A stretch of DNA of 64,000 bases, from the NCBI RefSeq assembly GCF_036588685.1, contig NC_086378.1:30977578-31041577 (forward strand). Reading direction: 5' to 3'. This DNA comes from Mytilus trossulus. Lineage: Eukaryota > Mollusca > Bivalvia > Mytilida > Mytilidae. Below the pieces are notes generated by a model. The model was not told where the DNA came from, searched no databases, and saw only the letters and a program-made list of their open reading frames with translations. Numbering within the stretch: the stretch's first letter is position 1; each line of letters opens with the position of its first letter. The translations under genes were made by a program, and so were the position numbers. Of the stretch, positions 45,566 to 56,570 are shown piece by piece.

Positions 45566-46660
45566 GTAAATAAAGGCAACAGTAGTATACCGCTGTTCAA
45601 AACTCATAAATCCATGGACAAAAAACAAAATCGGGGTAACAAACCAAAACCGAGCGAAACGCATTAAATATAAGAGGAGAACAACGACACAACACCGAAA
45701 CGCAACACACACAGAAACAGACCAATCATCAGACAAAACACCACGAGAATAACAAATGTAACATGAAAACCAAATACATGAATTTGGGATAGACAAGTAC
45801 CGTGCCACGTCTTATCTCAATATCTCAAAAATAAGAGAAAACACAAACGATTCAACGTTAAAATGAAACACAAAGAGAAACGAACAATATTATAACAATG
45901 ACCATCTTCCTGACTTGGTACAGGACACTTTTAAAGGGGAATAAAAGTGGTGGGTTGAACCTGGTTTTAAGGCATGCCAAACCTCGCACTTTAATTGCAA
46001 AGTTAAATATAACATTGAAATGACAACATAATATTACAGGACTACAATACAAATAAATAGGAGAACATATTAGACACAGAAAAACATGATTAATAGATAA
46101 CAAAAAGCATCAGGTTTAAAATTCAATACGCCAAAAACGCGCCTTGTCCACCAGTGACGCCCAGATATAAAAGATCGAAAGTGAAAAAAGTACAAAGTTG
46201 TACAGCACTGAAGATCAAAAGTTGAAAAGGTTTCGCCAAATACGGCATTGTTTTTATGCCCGGGATAAGAACATTCTTATTATATAGAACAATTCATGCT
46301 ATTGCAAACAGTAAATTTTATCAAATGAATATGAAAGAGATATACACAAAGAAACTAAAGTATTAACTAATTACAGAAAACTAAACCTGAATACATAACG
46401 CCTAGATATAAAAGATCGAACGTGAAAAAGGTACAAAGTTGTACAACACTGAAGATCAAAAGTTGAAAAGGTTTTGACAAATACGGCATTGTTTTTATGT
46501 ACGGGATAAGAACATCCTTATTATATAGAATACTTAATGCTATTGCAAACAGTAAATTTTAACAAATGAATATGAAAGAGATATACATAATGAAACTGAA
46601 ATATTAACTAATTACAGAAAACTAAACCCAAGTTTATCACAAAATAGACACACATCCGAA
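45566..46660. mobile_element. unclassified 1.1-kb repeat inserted in the Penelope 3' tail
   Basis: It starts near 'aaaggcaacagtagtatacc' and ends near 'cacatccgaatcagtcc'. It contains 'aaactcataaatccatgga', 'gagaacaacgacacaac', 'ccatcttcctgacttggtac' and 'cgccttgtccaccagtga', phrases common in mussel sequences as I recall. No coding sequence is evident. The Penelope tail is continuous on either side (45535-45565 and 46660 onward), which marks this as an insertion. Confidence 0.6.
46160..46632 (+). repeat. direct tandem duplication, ~240-bp unit
   Basis: 'agatataaaagatcgaa' starts units at about 46162 and 46401. Both contain 'caaatacggcattgtttt', 'gctattgcaaacagtaaatt' and 'attacagaaaactaaac', with roughly 5-8% differences by eye. 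Confidence 0.85.
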
Positions 46661-46975
46661 TCAGTCCAGGCCGAATAAAACTATTTACCGTATTTATAAT
46701 AACATAACCAACACGACGGGTGCCACATATGGCGCATGATCTGCTTACTCTTCCGGAGCACCTGATATAGTTTTTGGTGGGTTTTGTGTTGCTTAGTCTT
46801 TAGTTTTCTATGCTGTGTCTTATGTACTATTATTTTTCTGTTTGTCTTTGTCTTTTTAGCCATGGCGTTGTCAGTTTATTTTCTATCTATGACTTTGACT
46901 CTCCATCTGGTATCTTTCTTCCCTCTTTTATACCCTATTATAATTTTTAAGATATCTTTTTTACCTTAAATGTGA
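46660..46975 (+). mobile_element. Penelope-family 3' tail (continuation of the 44075 copy)
   Basis: 'ctatttaccgtatttataa', 'acgacgggtgccacata', 'ctgcttactcttccggagc' and 'agccatggcgttgtcagttt' match 51820-52085. It ends near 46925 with 'ccatctggtatctttcttcc'. Confidence 0.7.
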
Positions 46976-47754
46976 TAAAAAAAATCCATAGCAAGTGAAG
47001 ATTTGGAAGGATTGCCAAATTTGAATCTACAAAAAAATAATTTAAGTCAGCGTTTACTGTTGTCAATGGCCATTTGAAAACAACATTCATATTTTTTTCT
47101 CCCCCCCCCCCCCCTATGTTTCTATTGTGGTTACTGTACCTTTGAATATATATGGGTTAATGCTTTAAAAATATCATAAACAATCCATTTTTCGTCGCAG
47201 TTAATTTTTCTATAACAGATAAGATTGAAAAATGACGAAAAAAATAAATTATTAGAAAAAAATATTTTAAATTAATGTTTTCTGTTGTCAACTGCATTTT
47301 GAAATGCTAACTTCAATCCTCCGTTCGACAGATGACGTATGTACAGTATACAAATGCATCGACATAATATAAAGCTTAACTTTATAATAGTTTTTGCTTT
47401 ACCCACTTTTATTATTTAGCAATAAAAAGTGGTATTTGTTATTGAAAGTTCTATCGAATTTTAAGAGATTTGATACAGAAAAATGTATCATAATGACGTA
47501 TTTTGTTTATGAATTTGATTTACCGTGGCCATGATATATTTCGATAAAAAAAATGAACAATAGAATAACACAGATACATTCAAAACCGAGGTTATGTCAA
47601 TTTACCAAAATTATGAAGACTTAATTTCAATACACATACGAGATATCACGTGTCATAATAAAATTATACCTCGGTGAGCAACTTAAAACTATCAGAGTTT
47701 TTATAAAAATTCCTTAAACAACTTGAGTTATCTTGCTTGGACATATTCTTGAAC

Positions 47755-48275
47755 ATGTGAGTCTTGTGTAGACGAAATCGGTATCTTGCGAACCAAATAA
47801 TAAGCATGGTATCTTTAAGAAGGTTTTTTTTACAGCCACTAGGAAGATTCCAATACTGATAAACGTTTCGTCTCAACGAGTATCGCCATCGCTTTTGTGT
47901 TGACGTCAGTGTCACATCATTAATATGTTCATTTGTACATTAACAGTTCAACATGTTAAATTATTTGAAACATCAAGTATATACAGTTCTGAGAGTACTT
48001 GCAGTTACTGACAGCTAGTTCAGAGGTAATAAAAACTAATAAAAAAGGCATGCATCTAAGACTAAGGTTTGTTCTACTTTCCGACATAAATTGACTGGAG
48101 TGTATTTACTATTTAGTAAAATTTTGCAATTTTCGGATTTTTTTGCTCTTCGTATTTGTATTCGATTTGGCATTCGAGCTAGCTGTTTTGATTTTTTCTA
48201 TAATGATAAACCTTATGTAGACGAAAGGCGCATGGAAAAATAAACTCATCATATATACCAGGGTTAAAATTTTGT
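47755..48275. repeat. fragments of family H and start of segmental duplication
   Basis: 'cttgtgtagacgaaatcgg' (47763), 'acgtttcgtctcaacgag' (47862, reversed) and 'cttatgtagacgaaaggcg' with 'aaactcatcatatatacca' (48213-48262) are pieces of family H. Positions 47905-47960 ('tatgttcatttgtacattaa') match 58800-58835. A C-run of about 14 lies at 47101. Nothing coding is seen from 46975 to 49268. Confidence 0.45.
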
Positions 48276-48469
48276 ATTTGCCTCAGACGAGCTAGGGTAA
48301 ACTATTCCTGAGGTAGAAAAGCCTTAGCATTTCAAAAATTCAAAGTTTTGTAAACAGATAATTTATGATTATGACCATATCAATGATATTTCATGTCAAC
48401 ACATAAGTTATGAGCTGGTGATATTATATGTCTGGTATCTTGGATTGTTTTTCAAAACCAGGATTCAAA

Positions 48470-49265
48470 TATATATCTAACACCAAAAGACCGGAACAAG
48501 ACGTATATTACTCGCAAAAAAAGCCGCAATAAGTCGTTCATAACCAGTCCCGAGTCAGGAATTGGACTGCATTACCATACACAAAGTCAGAATTCATTTG
48601 TTCATTAATCGTTCAAAGACAGGATTCATATCTACATTAGTCGGTTAATGCCAGGAATAAAACGTTGATTACCCGATAAGGACAGAAATCATACTAAACT
48701 TCAAGTATTAAGTCAGGCATCAGACGTACATTACCTAGTGAGGAAAAAAATCATACCAAATAATGTCTAAAGTAAGGAATCACACAACATCCTCCATCTA
48801 AAGTCAGCAATCAGGCGTAAATTTCCATGAATCAGATGTTCAATTCTAGTTGAAAGTTAGGTATCAGACGAACGTTACCCGTTTACAGTCATAAATCAGA
48901 TCTTTATTTCCTGTTAAAATTAGAAATAAAATGTAAATTATCAGTATAAATTATAGAATCGAACGTACATTACACGCCAACTGTCAGGTCTTGAATGCAC
49001 GGAAGTAACTTTGTCGTCTTAAGTCTTGAAAGGACTACATTTCCTGTCAAAAGTTAGGAATCCTACGTTAATATTGCAGGAATCAAATGTAAATATTCAA
49101 TCTGATGTCAGGATTCAGACTACATTTTCCCTCTAAAGTCAGGATTCAGACTACATTTTCCCTCTAAAGTCAGGATTCAGACTACATTTTCCCTCTAAAG
49201 TCAGGATTTAGACTAAAATTATACGTGTTAGGTCAGGAATCAAAAGATAACTTCATGTCGTAGGT
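48470..49265 (+). repeat. degenerate ~27-bp tandem array (gtcaggaatcagacgtacat)
   Basis: Repeated phrases such as 'agtcaggaatcagacgt' with 'acattaccc' recur with heavy divergence. At 49108-49205 three nearly exact 31-bp units ('caggattcagactacattt' plus 'tccctctaaagt') show a recent local expansion. A second array of the same monomer is at 58380-59545. Confidence 0.7.
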
Positions 49266-49267
49266 CA

Positions 49268-49435
49268 GGAATCGGTTCGTGTTGTTTATTCTTTAGTTTT
49301 TCTATGTTGTGTCATGTGTACTATTGTTTTTCTGTTTATCTTTTTTCATTTTTAGCCATGGCGTTGTCGGTTTGTTTTAGATTTATGAGTTTGACTGTCC
49401 CTTTGATATCTTTCGTCCCTCTACACGTCTAAAGT
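49268..49435 (+). mobile_element. solo Penelope-family 3' tail inside the array
   Basis: 'ttcgtgttgtttattcttta', 'gccatggcgttgtcggttt' and 'tatctttcgtccctct' match 51935-52082. Array monomers flank it on both sides ('aggtcaggaatc' before, 'aaagtcagacatcg' after). The related array at 58380-59545 lacks it, so that locus serves as an empty site. Confidence 0.7.
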
Positions 49436-49439
49436 CAGA

Positions 49440-51640
49440 CATCGTACGTGAATTATTTCTCGTCAAGTCTACAGTTTTGTTTGCATCAGTCTACCGTCAG
49501 CAATTGGTCGATTTTTATGCACCCATTGTATTTATGTGTTCAAATGTTTATTTTTTTTCAACTTTTCTTATGTAAATATTCCTTCAAATCCTTCAGATGA
49601 TGTTTCTTTTCATTTTACGTACTCAAAATTAACATATTTGACCTCAATCATTATGTAAAGTCCTCCCATATTCAGGTAGACGTTACGCACGTTATTGCGT
49701 CAATACCGTGTAATCAACCAGTCCACACTAATAAATAGCTTTTCTATAGAATCACAACAGTTAAGTTATATAAAACTTTTATCCATAGACTAGACAGGTA
49801 AATACTATTCCGAAAAAAAGTACAAAATGTTTTATCATATTTTACTAGTCTAAAATAAGGACAACATATTGACAAAACGTCAAAAATAGACGTGTCAGAC
49901 GTAACAGACTACGCATCAGGGGTGTTTGTGTTCTTCAAAACAGTGTTATCTCCACGAAAATTCGAATGAATAATATGCTTTATATATAAAGTATAACAAT
50001 ATTACTGAATATGCGTGCCTGTAAAACGACTTCGTTTTCAAAGAAATGAAATGTCTTGCAAGTTTGTCCACTGGACGATTTTCATATGTTTTCAACGTTG
50101 TCGTTTCGGGGTATGCTATTTATGGTGGATCATCTGTATATATTTCCTCAGATATAATGTTCTTGATAGTAAGATACTATCAACCAGACCACAAAGTATA
50201 AAAAAAATCAATGACATGGGTTGTTCGTTTAGATGGGGTTCTTAAGTTGTGAAAAAGTTTTGTATCACGAGAGGGTAAAAAATCCTCTTTTTCAAATGTT
50301 CAAATATTTGTTTTTTTATTTCTCTGCAATAAGATTAATATGTATAGAACTTGACAGTAAAAATGAAATTGGTCATAAAGCGTACCATGGCTCTATACCT
50401 CTCCACATCATACAAAGCTTGTAAACAATTGAGATGAATTATAATTAACTTTTTTTCGTTCATTTCCTAATCTAATTGTACCGCTATTAAAGATAGTAAA
50501 GTGAATTTTATAAGCAAGACCCGTTTAACTTGTAATTTCCGACAAACATTTTATATTAAAGCGAAATATATGTATTCCTCCTTTTCGGATCTAAATGGGG
50601 AAACATTGCATTTTATTACGTTTTATGTCAATTGGTCTCTGGTAGAGAGTTGTCTCATTGGCACTCATCATACCGTATATATCGTCTCTTTTTTTTTATT
50701 TAGACTTATGCATTACCCAAATACGATATATTTGGTTTGTTGCTTACGTTACTTTCAGTGGGAATATTTCATGCATACTCAGTACAACCAAACTTAAGAA
50801 GTTTCCATATTGATATGCAAAACAAAAATTGTAAGCTTATCCCAAATAATCGTTAATCGTCGTAAAACGTACAAATTTGACGTTACCATTTGAGACGCAA
50901 TATCTTGCTTAACGTCATAGTGTACTGATTTTCTATTGGACAGGAATTGAGAAGTATGTTCTAACTTTCTCAAAACATCACTTTACTGTTGTATTATGTT
51001 TATGTGATTTTCAAATGTGCAAATCCAATTATTTGTAATTATTTTCAATTTGATAGTATTTTCCCGGAAGCTTTAGAATAAATTACATGCCACTCTTATT
51101 TCGCAAGACCATTTCCGTACACATGTAATCTTAATTAAGTGAGAAGCAATTACACCGCTGTGAGGTAAGCGTCCCAAACTCCACAACATTCTGTATGTGC
51201 CTCTCCAAAACAAGGAGCCTGTAATTCAGTGTTTTTTGCTTGTTGCTATATATATTATTTTCGTTTGCTTTATTGTATATATCATGCTGTCGGTGTTCTC
51301 GTTTGCATCATTTAACATTTTATTATGCCAGGGCTTTTTATACCTTGCTTTGTGAAATGAGTATACGTTGACCATATGTAGATTTGAATTATGCTGTACC
51401 CTCGAGCGTTCCTGGTGAAAGTTTATTCTATAAAGGTGTTCCTCGCTAATTTTGTAAGCCTTCTATGAATGTTCTTCGAATGAATTGTTCAAAGTCACAA
51501 TAGATAAATGTTATTCGTGTAATGTACGTTGGTAGAACCTTCATCATAATAATGTAAATGTTAGTCATTTTGAGGGCGTCTCCGTCACTTGTAAATGTCA
51601 ATATGATTACAGAGCGGCATATTCTACCTTTATAAATTTT
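49440..51640. other. gene-free, part of segmental duplication set
   Basis: 49555-49670 resembles 59590-59705 ('cttatgtaaatattcct', 'tactcaaaatta..tttgacctcaa'). 51060-51640 resembles 60160-61215 and 61440-61800. Fragments of family M are at 50640-50690 and 51190-51425. Short open frames at 50015-50797 carry no recognised domain. Confidence 0.5.
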
Positions 51641-52095
51641 ATTTCTCTATTAAACCAAGAGTTCCAAATGGTGAAGTTGAAATCATCCCTTCGTAAATTT
51701 TACGGACGCCATCACGAGTTGGTTGACCGTTATGGAATAACCGTTTCACAAATGATATCGGATATGTTCCGTACGTCGTAACTACAATCCCCTTCCCTTT
51801 CATGAATTTGACCTACCGAATTAGACTATTTACCGGATTTGTAATCACATAAGCATCACGACGGGTGCCGCATGTGGAGCAGGATCTGCTTACCCTTCCG
51901 GAGCACCTGAGATCACCCCTGGTTTTTGGTGGGATTCGTGTTGTTTATTCTTTAGTTTTCTATGTTGTGTCATGTGTACTATTGTTTTTCTGTTTGTCTT
52001 TTTCATTTTTAGCCATGGCGTTGTCAGTTTGTTTTAGATTTACGAGTTTGACTGTCCCTTTGGTATCTTTCGTCCCTCTTTTAGATGTATTTGAA
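51640..52095 (+). pseudogene. Penelope-like element, last RT codons plus complete 3' tail
   Basis: 51648-51780 encodes L-L-N-Q-E-F-Q-M-V-K-L-K-S-S-L-R-K-F-Y-G-R-H-H-E-L-V and D-R-Y-G-I-T-V-S to a stop at about 51780. The tail follows ('tattacc..atttgtaatcac', 'gcatgtggagcaggatctg', 'tccctttggtatctttcg') and ends near 52090. It is a strongly 5'-truncated insertion and the cleanest copy of the tail. Confidence 0.75.
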
Positions 52096-52119
52096 GTTAG
52101 CTTGTTACTATGATGGTAT

Positions 52120-53140
52120 TCTTTTGTCGGAAGTCTTTCAAACTAAGAACACGAAATTCTTATTTTGAAAGACCTTTTAATTCATCATACACATAGAAGT
52201 GTAACAATTACTAATTGTGTTGAAAAAAAATGTGAACATTATCTTGAGAAAAATGAATGTATAAATATAATTTTGGGGTTATTCATTTCTATTTCATGAC
52301 ATTTACAGTTAATACCAACGAGACATGGACTCAATGTCACAAATTAATTATAATTTCGACATTAATTTGTGTAAAAGTAACTCGTACTCTGCTTATAAAT
52401 GTCTTTCTAAAATGTTATTCACGCTAACCCTACCGACGCAACCACGCTTTTCACTTAGATGTGATGAATCCTTCAATTGTTTTCCAATGGGATTTTAAAA
52501 GATTTATGAAATTTAAAAAACGCTACTGTTGCCCTTTTTGCACACATTGTGGAATATTTTGTAACAGCTTTAGTTGCTTTGTGTGAACCTGTTTCGTTTT
52601 GATTTTCCTGGTATACAAAATCCTTATGGTCATTATAATATGAGAAGGTTTGTATTTTTAACCTGAGTATGTTTACCCCATTTCTGGTACATTTAATAAC
52701 ATGTTACAAACAACCGACACAAAAGGAATATTATATTTAATTTCAACAGTAACAATAACGTATCCATTGTAATATCACCGTGCAGGTGATTTATGCTGTA
52801 TTTACAACAGTTTTCTAAACTTCTTATTTATATAAAAATGGTTTCCTTATAATCAGATAAATTTGTAACGGTATTGAACCTCAACTTTTTCATTTTTCAA
52901 TCTATACTGAAATTGAACTTAACAAATTTGGGAGGCTAACAGTGACATTAAGTAAATTATACTAGTTCGAGCCAATGTCCACAGCATGCTAGCAGAAAGA
53001 CAGACGCCAGTTTCAAGACATTTCTACCATAGCTAATTTCATATGTGTTTGCATTTCCAAAAAAAGTGATTAGAAAAAAAAATTGCATAGGAGAAAAAAT
53101 ATTATATCATCATAGATACGCATAAAATAATTGAACAAGA
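52120..53140. other. gene-free stretch
   Basis: 52135-52210 resembles 51085-51145 and 61465-61520 ('ttcttattttgaaagacc', 'catcatacacatagaag'). The rest shows no repeat, RNA or coding signal that I can support. Confidence 0.35.
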
Positions 53141-53144
53141 TGGT

Positions 53145-53262
53145 CGAAAGATACACGCTGGACAGTCAAACTCATAGATCGAAAATAAACTGACAACGCC
53201 ATGGGTATAAAAGAAAAAGACAAACATACAAATAAGAGAACACAAAACACACAACAAATTGT
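53145..53262 (-). mobile_element. solo Penelope-family 3' tail, truncated
   Basis: 'ggacagtcaaactcatagat', 'aactgacaacgccatgggt' and 'agaaaaagacaaacatac' are the reverse complement of the tail at 51980-52075. Confidence 0.65.
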
Positions 53263-54057
53263 ACGCTACGTTATGGACACTAATGGACATTAACGGACCT
53301 AATATAGGCTAAAGCTCCAAATAGACTGTGTGTGTAAGTCAATATACCACCAACTCCAACTATATATCTGGATACTTCCATAAGTAAACTGGTATGACGG
53401 ACTGGAAATGTACAAAGTGAACATATTATCAAATCGTGTTCAAATACAGCTACTGTTAGCATTATTTGGAATGAATAAGGGTTTTACATAGAACATTTCC
53501 GTATTTTAACTTTCCATTATAAAACTAAGGTGACGCTGGAATGTTTGGTTAATCATATGTAACCGTTTTAGTAACATAAAAACTTTTTTTATAAGATATG
53601 CGATCACAATAATAACCAAACACAATTTATCAGATGATTTCATGATATGCGACTATAGTTGATGACACACGTGACAGGAAGTGATAATCACAGTTATGCC
53701 CATGAACAAACAAACATAGTTTTTATTACCACGAATAATCATGAGACGAGTGTTTACTTCGGTTGTTACTGGAATTGTTTCTTCTTGTGTGCAAGGTCAA
53801 CCATCGTCCTTCACATTGTGTAAAAACTGACAACATTAAAAATCTTAGCATTACGAATAATTCGATATGCGTTTGATTTTCATTAGAAAGTGTTTTTGTA
53901 AGTCGCATGGAGATAAACATTTGCATGCACTGCATGGAGGGATAAATGTATAATTATATCACATTAACGACACTTTAAATGGACAAATGTCAATGTTGTT
54001 TTGGTTAAATGAAAATGGTATTTACCAAATAATGTTCAATGGTCTTATAGATTGGAC

Positions 54058-55368
54058 TTATAATCTTATATTTGTTTGAAGTACATTGCGAATTTCATAA
54101 AGTTGTTTTTGTATATTGGTGGATGAAGTTTCAAGATTTTCAAGCCTTTTATTGACGTTGTCCTGATTGTTTTTAATAATTTCAACCATACCACATACTT
54201 CTGTTACTCCTTTGGCAATTTCCACAATACCAACGACATTATCGTGCAATCTATACTTTTCGTCACTAGACTTATTCATTTCATGAATAGCGGAAATTAA
54301 TTTTCTGCGATGATGAATTACTTCAGTGCTGGCATGCTTATATCCCAGTTTGCGAAGCCGCTGTATCAACATGGACTGCTTAACGACATCAGCTGCAGCA
54401 TTACGACGAATTTTGTCCATATGGATCTGCTGGACAAATGTATGTACGTACTTTTCGGAACGCGTTTGTTCAAGTTGCTTCGCCAATACGGCAACGCACA
54501 GAGCCATTATACCGACGCCCATCATTCCGGTCGTTATAGCAAAAAAACGACCACAAACACTATAAGGAACAATATCACCATAACCTAATGTGAGAAAGGT
54601 AACAGCTATTAGCCATAAAGCGCTAAGATAGCTACCTGCAGGAGATTCGACAGTCGAATTTTCAAAAGAATAATATTCACATACCCTTAAGCCCCAGCTA
54701 TTCACGATCAGCGTCGTTACTAATATACAGGTCAGAACAGTCCCGGGCATAGTTGACATCAAAGCTTTAAATACAAATTTTGCATTTATATTGACTTTAC
54801 TTAGTGCCCCTAAACTTTGAACAGTAGTATCCCCGAAAAGACCACTGTGTTCAACCAGAAATCTACCTACAATGTAAATACGAAGAAACATCAGTACCGA
54901 TAAAATTGCATTGATTGGAACTTGATGTGTTTCATAAATTAATGTATCTGGGTTTAATACCAGCATTGGCATGGTAAAATTTCCATATGGAATCGGATGT
55001 ATAGAACAGATAATAATTTCTAGCAATGTTTTCACAATAATATTTGAATTAATGACTAACTTCCAGTTGTCGAGACCTGTTGTGACCAGTTGTAGTCGTA
55101 TGCCAATCAAATTGTACATAATGATTGAAATTACCAGAAAACATGTCGTTATAGTGGTAATTATCCGTAAAACGGTAGATGCTGGCCCGTCGTTTATAAT
55201 TACGTCTCCGAAAACTAGCTCGTAATGGACCACATTACATATAATTCCGACTAGGCTCAGGATAAACGACGTATCGACTACTTTTGATCTGTGGTTTATC
55301 AATTCCTTTCTATGACGAAGTCTAAATCCTAAATTATTCTTTTCATCCATGATCTTGAAACTATTCAT
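54058..55368 (-). CDS. SK/KCNN-like calcium-activated potassium channel, intronless
   Basis: The product is 436 residues with S1 about 33-53, S2 about 66-90, S3 about 105-122, S4 about 152-172 (only two Arg, R163 and R169, fitting a voltage-insensitive channel), S5 about 205-226, the pore with selectivity filter T-L-G-Y-G-D at 260-265 and S6 about 273-297. The following segment, including R-R-N-A-A-A-D-V-V near 321-329 and H-R-R-K-L-I-S-A-I-H near 352-362, is the calmodulin-binding domain of SK channels. A coiled coil occupies about 385-432. SK channels open on Ca2+/calmodulin and repolarise excitable cells. The family filter is usually S-I-G-Y-G-D. Vertebrate SK genes have many introns; this one has none in the coding region, suggesting a retrocopy-derived or lineage-specific member. 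It has no stops. An alternative start is Met 7. AATAAA in gene sense lies at 53727-53722. Confidence 0.92.
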   Translation of the reverse strand: MNSFKIMDEKNNLGFRLRHRKELINHRSKVVDTSFILSLVGIICNVVHYELVFGDVIINDGPASTVLRIITTITTCFLVISIIMYNLIGIRLQLVTTGLDNWKLVINSNIIVKTLLEIIICSIHPIPYGNFTMPMLVLNPDTLIYETHQVPINAILSVLMFLRIYIVGRFLVEHSGLFGDTTVQSLGALSKVNINAKFVFKALMSTMPGTVLTCILVTTLIVNSWGLRVCEYYSFENSTVESPAGSYLSALWLIAVTFLTLGYGDIVPYSVCGRFFAITTGMMGVGIMALCVAVLAKQLEQTRSEKYVHTFVQQIHMDKIRRNAAADVVKQSMLIQRLRKLGYKHASTEVIHHRRKLISAIHEMNKSSDEKYRLHDNVVGIVEIAKGVTEVCGMVEIIKNNQDNVNKRLENLETSSTNIQKQLYEIRNVLQTNIRL

Positions 55369-55413
55369 AGATTGGACATCAACTAGTTAATCTGTTCTTA
55401 TGTACCGTGTGTA

Positions 55414-55458
55414 CTAAAAGTCTGACTTCACTAGTGGTATTTCAACATAATCCATCAT
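55414..55458 (-). promoter_or_regulatory. upstream ORF in the SK-like 5' leader, with a possible 3' splice site above it
   Basis: ATGATGGATTATG at 55458 opens a 14-codon frame (M-M-D-Y-V-E-I-P-L-V-K-S-D-F) ending in TAG at 55414, 45 bases upstream of the channel ATG. Just above, a pyrimidine-rich tract ending CTTTTCAG (AG at 55481-55480) looks like a splice acceptor, so a 5' UTR intron is plausible. If transcribed, the short frame could lower translation of the channel. Confidence 0.35.
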
Positions 55459-56004
55459 GGTGAAAACTCTTCACAATTTCTGAAAAGAAAACAAGTTCAT
55501 CAAAAATTCATCGAAAATTATTCATTTTGACCGCCGTTTGTGTAATATGTTCTCGATAATACTACATATCAGTTGACAACCAGCAGAGGGAAGTTGACAT
55601 GAGTACCTGAGCCTTTTTGTCTTTCTTTATTTATTTTCGTTGAATATCATACATGGTCAATAACCTGTATTAATTTGTGTTTATTTCGTGTCAGAGTTGT
55701 CGAACTTTTGGTTAATAGGTAAATATATTCATTTAACTGTCACAACGAGGAAAGAGGAATAAAAGAAAGGCATATCTTGTTTACTGGTTTTATTCTAACT
55801 GTATGTAATACTTATAAACAAACATGTTATATGGTATATCTTAAAAAAAAAGAAGAGTTAAATGTTAATTCTTGCAAACATTTGTGAAGGTATTGATTAT
55901 GTGAATTTATTATTTTAAATCACATATTTATACATGTACTATTAGTTTACAATCAATGTATAATTGGCGTCCAGCTGAAGGACGCCTCCGGGTGCCGGAA
56001 TTTC

Positions 56005-56102
56005 TCGCTACATTGAAGACCTGTAGGTGACCTTCTGCTGTTGTTTTTTTCTATGGTCGGGTTGTTGTCTCTTTGACACATTCCCTATTTTCATTATCAA
56101 TT
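56005..56102 (+). repeat. short dispersed repeat N, copy 3
   Basis: 'ggtgaccttctgctgttg', 'ggtcgggttgttgtctcttt' and 'gacacattccctattttca' match 30862-30950 and 42515-42568. Confidence 0.65.
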
Positions 56103-56462
56103 TTATTACGTCTTCAAGAATATTGACATTTTGTTATGTTCTTTTGGTTCGAGATTACATGCGTCTTGCATTAGAATTGGTGTCATTTGTTTATATTTTG
56201 TAAGATTTGATAGTTATGAAAATATAAGAATTGATAGAAGCACCAATTTGGCAGCTAAATAATATAAGTTGAAAAGAACACTAAACCACCATAACCAAAG
56301 CATAAAAAAAGAAGAAATAAAAAACAGCAAAAGGGACATACAAATTGAACTGTTTTATACATCAAAGGTCAAACAAAAAAAGGTTAATTTTTTTTCAATA
56401 CTTTACATGCATATCAAAATGTTATTTCATAAAGGTAATATTATAAGTTATATGGTTCGCTA

Positions 56463-56570
56463 CAGATCCATAAGGATTCATAGAGGTTTAGTAAAATTCA
56501 TAGGGGGGTAAGGCCGGAGGCCGAATCCCCTATGGATTTTATTCACCCTCTATAGATCCGTAGGGGTCCA
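56463..56570. mobile_element. fold-back element, ~40-bp arms
   Basis: 'ggattcatagaggttta' with 'aaaattcatagggg' is mirrored by 'cccctatggatttta' with 'ccctctatagatccg'. The loop is GC-rich ('aaggccggaggccgaat'), itself with a GGCC-based hairpin. Positions 56575-58375 contain nothing else that I can support. Confidence 0.65.
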
